Positions 19,838-28,686 of a DNA stretch of 64,000 nt are shown here, in pieces; the stretch's first letter is position 1, and each line of letters opens with the position of its first letter. The stretch is from the NCBI RefSeq assembly GCF_026229185.1, contig NZ_JAGGJA010000010.1:62001-126000 (forward strand), in the 5' to 3' direction. The position numbers were made by a program, and so were the translations under genes. A model generated the notes under the pieces. That model searched no databases. It was not told the DNA's origin and saw only the letters and a list, made by a program, of their open reading frames with translations. Source of the DNA: Fodinibius salsisoli (GTDB taxonomy: Bacteria > Bacteroidota > Rhodothermia > Balneolales > Balneolaceae).

Positions 19838-20713
19838 ATGATTTCGAAAATTCTTGTAACTATGGCAGTACTAATGGGGATCAGCTGCAACAGTTCTGCC
19901 CAGTCTGTTCATAAATCAGATGATGCTCCTTCTAAGCCAGGCTACACATTAGTTTGGCATGATGAATTCAATGAGGGGAACAAGCCAGATACTTCTAACT
20001 GGTCGTACGAGCATGGATTCGTACGAAATGAAGAGCTTCAATGGTATCAAAAGGATAATGCTACCATACAAGAGGGTAAATTGGTAATAGAGGGGAGGCG
20101 TGAGCAGGTGCCAAACACTTCCTATGATTCTACAAGCAATGACTGGCGGGAAAATCGTCAGTATGCCAAATATACTTCCTCAAGTATAAACACCCGAGGT
20201 AAGCAGGAGTTTAAATATGGCATCATAGAAGTTCGGGCGAAAATTGACACCGCCAACGGAATGTGGCCGGCTATTTGGACCCTCGGGACTCACGAAGACC
20301 GGGACTGGCCCGCCAATGGAGAGGTTGATATCATGGAATTCTACAAGGTGGATGGTCAGCAGACCATTCTTGCCAACGCCGCCTGGGCCAGCGAGCAGAA
20401 GTGGGAAGCGGTGTGGGATGATCAAGAGGTGCCTTTTTCTACGTTTTTAGAAAAAGATCCACAATGGCCGGAAAAATTTCATATCTGGAAAATGCACTGG
20501 ACAAAAGAATCCATAAGATTATATTTGGATGACGAGCTTTTAAACGAAATTGATCTGGAAATCACGCTCAATCCTGATGGGTTTAATCCATTTCACCAGC
20601 CTCACTATATTTTGTTAAATTTAGCGCTGGGATCTAATGGGGGAGATCCATCTGACACAGCGTTTCCCAAACAATATAAAGTAGATTACGTACGTGTATA
20701 TCAGCGAAATTAG
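19838..20713 (+). CDS. GH16 family endo-glycanase (laminarinase/galactanase-like)
   Basis: Secreted or lipid-anchored beta-jelly-roll endo-glycosidase, 291 residues. Signal MGISC gives a possible acylated Cys near residue 17. The catalytic strand reads GEVDIMEFY (near 161-169), the beta-bulge EXDXXE form of GH16 with both catalytic Glu present. Supporting motifs are LVWHDEFNEG and NGMWPAIWTLG. The GH16_3-like architecture includes beta-1,3-glucanases and beta-1,3-galactanases; in this galactose-centred locus a beta-1,3-galactan backbone is an attractive target but is not proven. DUF1080 follows 19 bases later. Confidence 0.88.
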   Translation: MISKILVTMAVLMGISCNSSAQSVHKSDDAPSKPGYTLVWHDEFNEGNKPDTSNWSYEHGFVRNEELQWYQKDNATIQEGKLVIEGRREQVPNTSYDSTSNDWRENRQYAKYTSSSINTRGKQEFKYGIIEVRAKIDTANGMWPAIWTLGTHEDRDWPANGEVDIMEFYKVDGQQTILANAAWASEQKWEAVWDDQEVPFSTFLEKDPQWPEKFHIWKMHWTKESIRLYLDDELLNEIDLEITLNPDGFNPFHQPHYILLNLALGSNGGDPSDTAFPKQYKVDYVRVYQRN

Positions 20714-20732
20714 CATTTAATTATATAAATCA

Positions 20733-21530
20733 ATGAAGCAAAAAAAGTATGTCTGGCCGCTGTTACCATTAATAGTACTATTCGTTATTTCATGCGGTTC
20801 CAAAGCGCAAAATACGGGTGATAGTGAGTGGAAAACGCTTTTCAATGGTGAAAATTTGGATGGCTGGATTACCAAAATCCATCACCACGAAGTCGGAGAC
20901 AATTATGCCAATACCTTCCGGGTAAAAGATGAAGTGATACAGGTAAACTACGATGATTACGATAAATTTGGAGAACGTTACGGGCACTTGTTTTATAAGG
21001 AACCGTTTTCATCCTTCCACCTTAAATTCAAATATCGGTTCACTGATAAATGGCTCGAAGACGCTCCGGGTTATACCTATCGCAATAGCGGGGTTATGTT
21101 TCACTCCCAGGATCCTGCTACTATCTTAAAAGAACAGGACTGGCCCATTTCGGTGGAATACCAGACGCTGGCCTCCGATGCTGAGGGAAATGGAAGATCT
21201 ACGGGTAATATGTGTTCACCCGGGACCGACGTTTTCTTCGAAGGAGAAAAGGATCCCCGCCACTGTATCAATTCTTCTTCCAAAAGCTTTAAGTGGGATC
21301 AATGGGTGCAAGCAGACCTTATCGTGTACAGCGACTCGCTGGTTATCCATAAGGTCAACGGAGAAAAGGTGTTGGAATATACTCAGCCTCAGATTGGAGG
21401 CGGGGTAGCAGATGGCTTTGATCCGGATATAAAAGTTGATGGAAAGGCCCTCAAAGAAGGATATATTGGATTACAGTCAGAGGGGCAGGGCGTAGAGTTT
21501 AAGGATATAAAAATCAAGACTTTGAACTAA
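20733..21530 (+). CDS. DUF1080 (3-keto-disaccharide hydrolase-like) lipoprotein
   Basis: 265 residues with lipobox LFVISC (Cys21). The DUF1080 jelly-roll is recognisable from WKTLFNGENLDGW near the start, the FKYRF and NSGVMFHSQ strands, and the closing GYIGLQSEGQGVEFKDIKIK. Some relatives hydrolyse 3-keto-glycosides; many are found in polysaccharide loci with no assigned activity. It shares an operon with the GH16 gene. No 3-keto-forming oxidoreductase is present in the window, so that specific pathway is not supported here. Confidence 0.82.
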   Translation: MKQKKYVWPLLPLIVLFVISCGSKAQNTGDSEWKTLFNGENLDGWITKIHHHEVGDNYANTFRVKDEVIQVNYDDYDKFGERYGHLFYKEPFSSFHLKFKYRFTDKWLEDAPGYTYRNSGVMFHSQDPATILKEQDWPISVEYQTLASDAEGNGRSTGNMCSPGTDVFFEGEKDPRHCINSSSKSFKWDQWVQADLIVYSDSLVIHKVNGEKVLEYTQPQIGGGVADGFDPDIKVDGKALKEGYIGLQSEGQGVEFKDIKIKTLN

Positions 21531-21847
21531 ACTCCTATTTCATCTTGGGCGCAAATGGCTAATCAATCACAGAGTGGCTAGAGTGAGTCTTATACAGGAG
21601 TTGGTAATACTTAATGAGCTGCTATTAAATCCCCGTCCGGTTGTGACCAGAATGTTCAAGTAGAGTCATTCTTTTTACCCTTTCTGTCATAGCTCCATGG
21701 ACTTTTGTTGCATTCAATTATTACAGCTTTTGGTGTTTTTGCTAAACGTAATTGGAGGGTAGCTCATCTGGAAAAAATATCACAGATGTTCAAAATTATT
21801 CAAAAAAGTTTGACATTAACATCGCTAATTGTATCTTTAGTTCAGGT

Positions 21848-21861
21848 TGTTATCGATAACA
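21848..21861. promoter_or_regulatory. Perfect LacI-type operator upstream of the GH43 operon
   Basis: TGTTATCGATAACA is a perfect 14-bp palindrome with a central CG. The same core is inside the palindrome at 34099-34128. It lies 346 bases before the first GH43 ATG, and the remnant transposase at 21951-22158 lies between. This and the other sites are the best candidates for binding by the LacI protein encoded at 4457. Confidence 0.7.
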
Positions 21862-21950
21862 TTTGTGGACTTCCCTGAAAGTAGATAAAATTCACTACTT
21901 TCTATTATAAAAAATTACGCTCCATCTCTATTTTGGGCCAACAGGAGTAA

Positions 21951-22158
21951 AGCCAAAAGGTAGCAGGTATTCCCCGCCGCACCTATAGCAACAAACCCAA
22001 GCCGAAGCATGATCAGTTGATCATCAACGGGCTGCTCGAATTGACCGCCAAGCATCCAGCCATTGGTTTCTGGCAATGTTACTTCGTTTGCAGGCGATGG
22101 GCTACTGCGGGATAACAAGCGGCGTACCAGCTATATACGCCCATAAGATTAAATACGT
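21951..22158 (+). pseudogene. Remnant of an IS3-family transposase (OrfB)
   Basis: Reading the plus strand in frame with position 21978 gives a chain resembling the start of IS3-type OrfB: AGIPRRTYSNKPKPKHDQ, then LIINGLLELTAKHPAIGFW and RRWATAG, a stop, and QAAYQLYTPIRLN. This matches the family pattern of KPKP, H-P-x-x-G-F-W and the K-R-V-Y-R-L-Y segment before the catalytic DDE core. Only about 70 residues remain, with an in-frame stop, no start and no DDE region, so it is a dead fragment. It lies between an operator and a GH43 gene. Confidence 0.65.
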
Positions 22159-22207
22159 GTTGGCATTTCAAGATTATTACTAAAAACTAATACTTTCGAT
22201 TTAAGAA

Positions 22208-23293
22208 ATGGAGAAGATGACTCCTACAAGGATATTGTTAATGGTTCTAATTATTGGAATTGCAACTGCTTGTAGTCCAGGTAGTTCAGCAGGTCAAAAT
22301 AATGGAGATGATGATAGTTTAATCCCTTGTACATTTTCGAACCCTGTAGCAAAGGGACAAGATCCTTGGATTACCAAGAAAGGAAATTATTATTACTACA
22401 TAGAATCAAGAGGGGGAGGGCTATATGTATCCAAGAGCAAAGAACTCACAAATATAAAGCAGAATGAAAAACTTGTGTGGTCGCTTCCCGAAACGGGTTG
22501 GAATCAGCATAGCCTATGGGCACCAGAGTTACATTTTGTAAATGGCCAATGGTACATCTATTACACAGCGGGAGAAAAGCCGGGAAGTCCGTTTATATCT
22601 CAACGAAGTGGAGTATTACAGGCTAAAACAGCCGACCCGATGGGAGGCTATATAGATAAAGGTCAACTATATACCGGAAATGATATTGAAACAAAAGCGG
22701 ATAATATTTGGTCTATTGACCTTACGGTGTTAGAGCATGAAGACCAGTTATATGGAATATGGTCTGGTTGGGAAGAAAACAGAGATACTGATCAAACACC
22801 TCAACATTTGTATATAGCAGAAATGGAGAACTCCTGGACGATCAGTAGTAACAGGGTTAAGATATCTTCCCCGGAAGAAGAGTGGGAGATTAGTTCTTCA
22901 CTGCCGATAAATGAAGGTGCTCAGATTCTGAAACATAATGGAGACGTATTCATCGTTTATTCGGCCAGTCAGTCGTGGCTTCCATCCTACAAGTTGGGTC
23001 AGCTGAAACTGGTAGGAGAGGATCCAATGAATCCCGAGCACTGGCAAAAAAGTGGACCTGTCTTTGAGGGTAGCGACTTAGTCCATGGAATAGGACACGC
23101 TAGTTTTACGACCTCTCCTGATGGCAAAGAGCACTGGATTGCCTATCACACTAAGGTGAGCACCGATCCGGGTTGGAACCGGGTGATCCATATGCAACCA
23201 TTCGGCTGGCAAGAGGATGGATCACCTCAGTTCGATCGTCCGGTAGTTGCTGGCAAATCTTTAGAGAAACCATCTGGTACCTGCAGTGAATAA
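22208..23293 (+). CDS. GH43 glycoside hydrolase lipoprotein (arabinofuranosidase-like)
   Basis: 361 residues, lipobox IATAC (Cys22). It has the five-bladed propeller of GH43 with all three acidic residues in place: Asp in KGQDPWI (residue 52), Asp in IWSIDLTV (about 171) and Glu in NEGAQIL (about 236). The chain is a single catalytic domain. Its overall look (SLWAPELHFVNGQWYIYYTA) resembles exo-acting alpha-L-arabinofuranosidases of GH43, but subfamily assignment is uncertain. It heads the operon GH43-DUF4965-GH43-GH5-like and is preceded by a perfect LacI-type operator. Confidence 0.83.
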   Translation: MEKMTPTRILLMVLIIGIATACSPGSSAGQNNGDDDSLIPCTFSNPVAKGQDPWITKKGNYYYYIESRGGGLYVSKSKELTNIKQNEKLVWSLPETGWNQHSLWAPELHFVNGQWYIYYTAGEKPGSPFISQRSGVLQAKTADPMGGYIDKGQLYTGNDIETKADNIWSIDLTVLEHEDQLYGIWSGWEENRDTDQTPQHLYIAEMENSWTISSNRVKISSPEEEWEISSSLPINEGAQILKHNGDVFIVYSASQSWLPSYKLGQLKLVGEDPMNPEHWQKSGPVFEGSDLVHGIGHASFTTSPDGKEHWIAYHTKVSTDPGWNRVIHMQPFGWQEDGSPQFDRPVVAGKSLEKPSGTCSE

Positions 23294-23332
23294 AACTTAA
23301 ATAGGATTCATTTTTAGAAATAGCCATAGTCT

Positions 23333-25822
23333 ATGTATAAATTTTCATTTCTATTTGTAGCTCTTATCATGGCTGCACAGACAGCGTTTGCACAGCAGGA
23401 TAAGCCGCTTCGTCCGCCGGCATATCCACTCATAACGATTGATCCCTATACCAGCGTTTGGGCCATGCAGGATTCGCTATACGATGGCCCTACTCGGCAC
23501 TGGACGGAACGGCCACACTCCCTGCGGGGCATAATCCGCGTTGATGGGGAGGCGATGTCCTTTTTGGGTGAAGAAATTCCTACCTACCGTACGGTCGTAC
23601 CTTTTGTAAAAAGTGATCGGTTCTGGAATGTTACCTTCGATGAACCTACGGACGGCTGGCAGGGTGAAGGTTTTGACGATGCCAGCTGGCAAACGGCAAC
23701 AGGCTCCTTCGGAACCTTTGAGTCCGCAGCCAACGAGTGGTCGCAGGGAAGCATATGGGTACGGAGAACATTCAATATTGATGACTTGAATAGCCTCAAC
23801 AGCCGCAATCTCAAACTCAAGATGTTTCATGATGATAATGTTCGGGTCTACATCAATGGAGTATTAGGATTTGAGACAGAAGGTTGGGTGGGCGAACCCC
23901 AGGTCTTTGAATTGCGTGATGAGGCAATTGCAGCATTGAAAAAAGGAGAAAATATCTTGGCCATTCGCTGCGATAATACGGCTGGCGGGGCTTATTTAGA
24001 TGCCGGTTTGGTTGAGCAAATTCCCTCAAAAGTATCTGTTCCGGCAGCAAAGCAGACGTCTGCCACGGTCAACGCTACCCAAACTACTCATACCTTTGAT
24101 GCCGGTCCTGTTCAACTAACAACCACTTTTACAGCTCCTTTTTTGCTGGATGACCTGAATCTGGCCTCACGGCCCGTCAATTATATAACCTTTGATGTTC
24201 AGTCTACCGATAACCAACCACACGAAGTGGAAGTCATGTTAAGTACCGGCGGAAATATGGCGGTGAACTCCACAGAGCAGGAGGTGGTCTGGCAGCACAT
24301 GCCATCCAGAAGTCTTGATGTTATGCGTATAGGTACTTCTAAGCAGCAGGTATTGGGACGCAAAGGCGATGGCGTTCGCATCGATTGGGGGTATTCTTAT
24401 CTAGCAACGCCCAGGGAGACAAGTAGTACAATCAGCATCGCACCGTCACAAGAGCTGTCATTCCAATTTTCCGAGGAGGGTAACCTGGAGGGCATTGAAA
24501 CTGAACCGATGCCCCAAACGGTGAATGCAAACCAAATATCATTGGGCGTAGCGTACGATTTTGGATCTGTTGATAAACAGGGAGCAAGTCGCCATGCCCT
24601 GATAGGCTACGATGATATTTATTCCGTGGAGTATTTTGGGGCACCACTGCAGGCGTGGTGGAAGAAGGATGGGACCTCGGTCGTACCCATGCTTGAGGAA
24701 GCCGAAAAAGAGTATGAGTCGTTGTGGCAGCAAGCTCAGAAATTTGATGAGAAACTCGTTGAAGATGCCCGGAAAGCCGGCGGAGAAAAATATGCCGAGC
24801 TTACGGAATTGGCATACCGACAATCGATATCCGCACATAAGCTGGTGGCCGCTCCAAGTGGAGAGGCGCTCTTTTTTAGCAAGGAAAATTTCAGCAATGG
24901 ATCTATCGGTACGGTTGATGTTACCTATCCATCAGCACCACTATTTTTATACTACAACCCGGAACTCTTGAAGGGAATGCTCCGACCTATCTTTTATTAT
25001 ACCGAAAGTGGGCGGTGGACCAAGCCGTTTCCGGCCCATGATGTTGGTACTTATCCCATTGCCAATGGACAAACCTACGGCGAGGATATGCCGGTTGAAG
25101 AGGCGGGGAATATGCTTATTTTAACCACCGCTATTGCCATTGTCGAAGATGACCCGGCTTTTGCCCAAAAACACTGGGAATCTCTGACTACTTGGGCTAA
25201 CTATCTATTGGAGAATGGTTTGGATCCGAAGAACCAGCTTTCAACGGATGATTTTTCTGGTCATTTAGCGCGCAACGCGAATCTTTCAATTAAAGCGATT
25301 CTGGGAGTAGCGGGGTATGGACGTCTTGCCAAAATGCTGGGCAAAGATGATCTTGCAGAAAAATTTACCAGTCGTGCTAAAGAGATGGCCCAAAAGTGGA
25401 TGGATATGGCTGACGCCGGCGATCACTACATGCTGGCTTTTGGGAAGCCAAATACATGGAGCCAAAAATACAACCTGGCGTGGGATGATATCTTGGATCT
25501 AAATATCTTTCCGGATGAAATCAACAAAACAGAGGTGGATTTTTATCTTGATCAACAGAATGAGTTTGGCCTGCCGCTGGATAACCGGGCGACCTACACC
25601 AAAAGCGACTGGATTATGTGGACGGCTACACTTACCGAGGACCGGGATACTTTTCTGAAGTTTATTGAACCGATGTATAAGGCGTTTAATACTACCTCTG
25701 ACCGGGTGCCGATGACCGACTGGTATGAAACCGATGATGCCTCCCAGGTAGGTTTCCAGGCGCGATCGGTAGTTGGTGGTTACTTTTTGCCAATGCTGGA
25801 GGAAAAGCTCAAAAATGATTAA
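23333..25822 (+). CDS. DUF4965/DUF5127/DUF1793 glutaminase-like family protein
   Basis: 829 residues with a Sec signal (TAFAQQ, cleavage near 21). The N-terminal part carries DUF4964/5127-like sequence (RPPAYPLITIDPYTSVWA), interrupted at about 95-225 by a GH2-like jelly-roll domain (DDASWQTATGSFGTFE; DDNVRVYINGVLGFE). The C-terminal half is an (alpha/alpha)6-like DUF4965/DUF1793 region (DFSGHLARNANLSIKAILGV; KYNLAWDDILDLNIFPDE). Databases label such proteins glutaminase-like, but in polysaccharide loci they are more likely glycan-active; the true reaction is not known to me. It lies in tandem with two GH43 genes. Confidence 0.8.
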   Translation: MYKFSFLFVALIMAAQTAFAQQDKPLRPPAYPLITIDPYTSVWAMQDSLYDGPTRHWTERPHSLRGIIRVDGEAMSFLGEEIPTYRTVVPFVKSDRFWNVTFDEPTDGWQGEGFDDASWQTATGSFGTFESAANEWSQGSIWVRRTFNIDDLNSLNSRNLKLKMFHDDNVRVYINGVLGFETEGWVGEPQVFELRDEAIAALKKGENILAIRCDNTAGGAYLDAGLVEQIPSKVSVPAAKQTSATVNATQTTHTFDAGPVQLTTTFTAPFLLDDLNLASRPVNYITFDVQSTDNQPHEVEVMLSTGGNMAVNSTEQEVVWQHMPSRSLDVMRIGTSKQQVLGRKGDGVRIDWGYSYLATPRETSSTISIAPSQELSFQFSEEGNLEGIETEPMPQTVNANQISLGVAYDFGSVDKQGASRHALIGYDDIYSVEYFGAPLQAWWKKDGTSVVPMLEEAEKEYESLWQQAQKFDEKLVEDARKAGGEKYAELTELAYRQSISAHKLVAAPSGEALFFSKENFSNGSIGTVDVTYPSAPLFLYYNPELLKGMLRPIFYYTESGRWTKPFPAHDVGTYPIANGQTYGEDMPVEEAGNMLILTTAIAIVEDDPAFAQKHWESLTTWANYLLENGLDPKNQLSTDDFSGHLARNANLSIKAILGVAGYGRLAKMLGKDDLAEKFTSRAKEMAQKWMDMADAGDHYMLAFGKPNTWSQKYNLAWDDILDLNIFPDEINKTEVDFYLDQQNEFGLPLDNRATYTKSDWIMWTATLTEDRDTFLKFIEPMYKAFNTTSDRVPMTDWYETDDASQVGFQARSVVGGYFLPMLEEKLKND

Positions 25823-25889
25823 AGCCAAGCTGAAAATTGCTAATCAACGTTTATAATTAAAGAATCAATTTTTATTAAAGAGTTCTAAA

Positions 25890-27473
25890 ATGAGAATACC
25901 ATCTTACAGGCTATCATTACATGTACTGCTCCTTGGTTTGTTTGTTCTCACAATTGGATGTGGAAATGAACAGCAGACCAAAGAACCAGGTCCTCAAATA
26001 ACGAATCCGGTATTGCCAGGCGACCGTCCAGATCCCACAGTGGTACAAGTAGGAGATACCTACTGGGCGTCGGCAACATCCAACGAATGGTCGCCGCTGT
26101 TTCCCATTTTCAAATCTACAGATTTGGTCAACTGGGAGCTGGTCACCTATGTCTTTCCGGATGGAGCACCCGACTGGGCGGAGAAAAATTTCTGGGCGCC
26201 GGAGCTGTCTTATGACAAAGAACAGGAAAAAATGTATGCCTATTATACGGCGCGGGATAAAGAAACCGGTCGGCTAAGCGTTGCGGTAGCCAGCGCTGAA
26301 AATCCTGGTGGAAGCTATACCGATCACGGTCCGCTGGTGTCGCAAGAACTGGGCTCTATTGATGCTTATGAGGCTCGGGATAAGGAGGGCAATCTGTATA
26401 TGCTCTGGAAGGAAGATGGCAATAGCCAGGGAAAGCCAACGCCGATGTGGGCACAGCAGATTTCAGAAGACCGGACTGAACTGCTTGGTGAAAAGACCGA
26501 GTTATTCCGCAATGATGCTCCGTGGGAAGGTCACTTGGTAGAAGGCATCAGTATCTTCAGAGAAGGAGATTATTTTTATGCCACTTACTCAGCGGGTTCC
26601 TGTTGTGATGTGGCTTGTGATTACAAAACTGGGGTCGCCCGATCCAAGAAATTATTGGGTCCGTGGGAAAAGTATGATCAAAATCCTGTGTTAACCGATA
26701 ACAAAGACTGGAAATGCCTGGGGCATGGTTCAGTGGTACCCAAAGGAGATGATTTTTATTTCTTATATCATGCCTATAGCAAAGATGGCAGTGTTTTTGT
26801 CGGACGCGAAGCAGTGTTGGAGAAGATACAATGGACCGAAAACAACTGGCCGACCTTTGATAATGATGCCCTGTACAGCCGGAGTCGAGAAGCATGGGAT
26901 TTTTCGGATGACTTCCAAAAAGAGCTCGATCCGCTATGGCAGTGGCGTGTTACCCAGGATATCGATTATAAAACGGGGGAAAGCGGGCTTATGGTCCGCG
27001 CTTCGCGAGTAAATCAAGATTTGGGGACCTTATTAGTACAACCTACACGATCACTCAACTATGAAATCTCAGCAACCATAGGTCTGAGGGAAACTGGAGA
27101 GGATGCAAAAGGAGGGATTGCGTTAGTTGGTGGTGCGGATAACAGTTTTGGAGCCCCCGTGGCCGCTATCGGGATTTCCACAGATCAAAATGGCGTACAA
27201 GTTTGGCGAACCGTTAATAGGGAAACAGAAATATTAGGTGAGGCGGAGATTCCAAATTCCAGAGCAACCGTTTCTTTAAAAATGCAGGTCGCAGATGGAC
27301 ATGTACTTAATTTTAAGATCAATGATGGAGAAAACTGGGATTCTTTGGCCGATAGCGTGGATGCTTCGCCATTGGTTCCCTGGGGTATGGGTTTCCGATT
27401 TGGAATGGTAGCCAAAGGCGACTCAACCGTCTATGTAAATATCAGAGAATTCAATTTAACAAATACAGATTAA
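25890..27473 (+). CDS. GH43 glycoside hydrolase lipoprotein with C-terminal beta-sandwich
   Basis: 527 residues with lipobox TIGC (Cys24). The propeller domain has catalytic Asp in DRPDPTVV (residue 48), the pKa-modulating Asp in GSIDAYEA (about 155) and the acid Glu in LVEGISIF (about 217). The Cys-rich loop GSCCDVACDYKTGVA is typical of a Bacteroidota GH43 group. Residues from about 335 on form a beta-sandwich like those of xylosidase/arabinosidase GH43 enzymes (LDPLWQWRVTQD; GMGFRFGMVAKGD). The linkage cut is not determinable; arabinose or galactose side chains are likely given its neighbours. Confidence 0.84.
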   Translation: MRIPSYRLSLHVLLLGLFVLTIGCGNEQQTKEPGPQITNPVLPGDRPDPTVVQVGDTYWASATSNEWSPLFPIFKSTDLVNWELVTYVFPDGAPDWAEKNFWAPELSYDKEQEKMYAYYTARDKETGRLSVAVASAENPGGSYTDHGPLVSQELGSIDAYEARDKEGNLYMLWKEDGNSQGKPTPMWAQQISEDRTELLGEKTELFRNDAPWEGHLVEGISIFREGDYFYATYSAGSCCDVACDYKTGVARSKKLLGPWEKYDQNPVLTDNKDWKCLGHGSVVPKGDDFYFLYHAYSKDGSVFVGREAVLEKIQWTENNWPTFDNDALYSRSREAWDFSDDFQKELDPLWQWRVTQDIDYKTGESGLMVRASRVNQDLGTLLVQPTRSLNYEISATIGLRETGEDAKGGIALVGGADNSFGAPVAAIGISTDQNGVQVWRTVNRETEILGEAEIPNSRATVSLKMQVADGHVLNFKINDGENWDSLADSVDASPLVPWGMGFRFGMVAKGDSTVYVNIREFNLTNTD

Positions 27474-27476
27474 CCG

Positions 27477-28646
27477 ATGAATTGGGATAAACAAATGAAA
27501 ATATCTTGTATAAAACTATTAGCAGTAAGTCTGTTGATGAGTCTGGCGTATGCTTGCTCGTCCTCAGATACAGAGAAACCTGATCCGGAGCCAAAGGAGG
27601 CAGGCGAGCGATGGTCAGTTGAAAAGGCCAATCAGTGGTATGAAGAGAAAGGGTGGCTTGTCGGGGCTAATTATACGCCCAGGACGGCCATCAATCAGCT
27701 GGAGATGTGGCAAGCTGAGACCTTTGATCCCGAGACTATCGAACAGGAATTGGGCTGGGCAGAAGATCTGGGTTTCAATACCATGCGGGTTTACCTGCAT
27801 GATCTGGCCTGGAAGAACGATAAGGAAGGCTTTATCAAACGTATCGATCAGTTTCTGGATATTGCCGACAGTCACGATATCGGTATTATGTTTGTACTGC
27901 TGGATGGGGTCTGGCATCCCAATCCGGAGTGGGGGAAGCAACCGGAACCAACTCCTCATGTTCATAACTCCGGATGGGTTCAAAGTCCGGGGGCAGAGGT
28001 GCTCAGTGACACTACGAAGTGGGGCTACCTGGAAGATTATGTGAAGGGCGTGCTTACTGAATTTGGGGATGACGAGCGCGTTTATATCTGGGATATCTTC
28101 AATGAACCCGACAACACCAATGACCGGGCTTATGGTGATATTGAGTTGGATAATAAAAAAGAACAGGCGCTGAAACTTCTTAAAAAAAGCTTTAAGTGGG
28201 CGCGGGAAGCCAATCCAACTCAGCCTATTACTTCTGGTCTATGGTACGGGGATTGGTGTAATCCCGATTCCCTGAAAGCCATGGATAAATTCATGCTTGA
28301 GCATTCGGACGTCATTACCTTTCATGCTTATGAAGGTCCCAAGGTAATGCGCGAGCGGATTGAAGCATTAAAGCGATATAACCGTCCCATGTTTTGTACC
28401 GAATACATGGCTCGTCCGCGTGGCAGCACTTTCGAAAATGAGCTACCCGTCCTCAAGGAACATAATGTCGGAGCTTATAATTGGGGTTTTGTAAATGGAA
28501 AGACACAGACCATTTATCCATGGGATTCCTGGGATAAGGAATACACCTCCGAACCCAATCCTTGGTTTCACGATATTCTGCGTGCCGATGGAACGCCCTA
28601 TGACAGCAGCGAAACAGCTTTGATTAAAGAGCATACAGTGGAATAG
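27477..28646 (+). CDS. GH5-like (clan GH-A) glycoside hydrolase lipoprotein
   Basis: 389 residues from ATG 27477, or 383 from ATG 27495, which has a GGGA upstream and starts right at the signal; lipobox LAYAC follows. The (beta/alpha)8 catalytic core shows the acid/base Glu in WDIFNEPDN (about 210) and the nucleophile Glu in MFCTEYMARP (about 308), the spacing expected in clan GH-A. Homologues are often named cellulase-family or 1,4-beta-xylanase proteins without proof. It begins 4 bases after the GH43 stop, so it is cotranscribed. Specificity is unknown. Confidence 0.78.
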   Translation: MNWDKQMKISCIKLLAVSLLMSLAYACSSSDTEKPDPEPKEAGERWSVEKANQWYEEKGWLVGANYTPRTAINQLEMWQAETFDPETIEQELGWAEDLGFNTMRVYLHDLAWKNDKEGFIKRIDQFLDIADSHDIGIMFVLLDGVWHPNPEWGKQPEPTPHVHNSGWVQSPGAEVLSDTTKWGYLEDYVKGVLTEFGDDERVYIWDIFNEPDNTNDRAYGDIELDNKKEQALKLLKKSFKWAREANPTQPITSGLWYGDWCNPDSLKAMDKFMLEHSDVITFHAYEGPKVMRERIEALKRYNRPMFCTEYMARPRGSTFENELPVLKEHNVGAYNWGFVNGKTQTIYPWDSWDKEYTSEPNPWFHDILRADGTPYDSSETALIKEHTVE

Positions 28647-28686
28647 GAAATGCAATGTAGTATTTTAGAAATTATCTGCCCATGGC

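Noticed and set aside
21915-22118. Minus-strand open frame of 67 codons over the IS3 remnant
   Set aside because: The opposite strand reads as an IS3 OrfB fragment, so this frame is its shadow.
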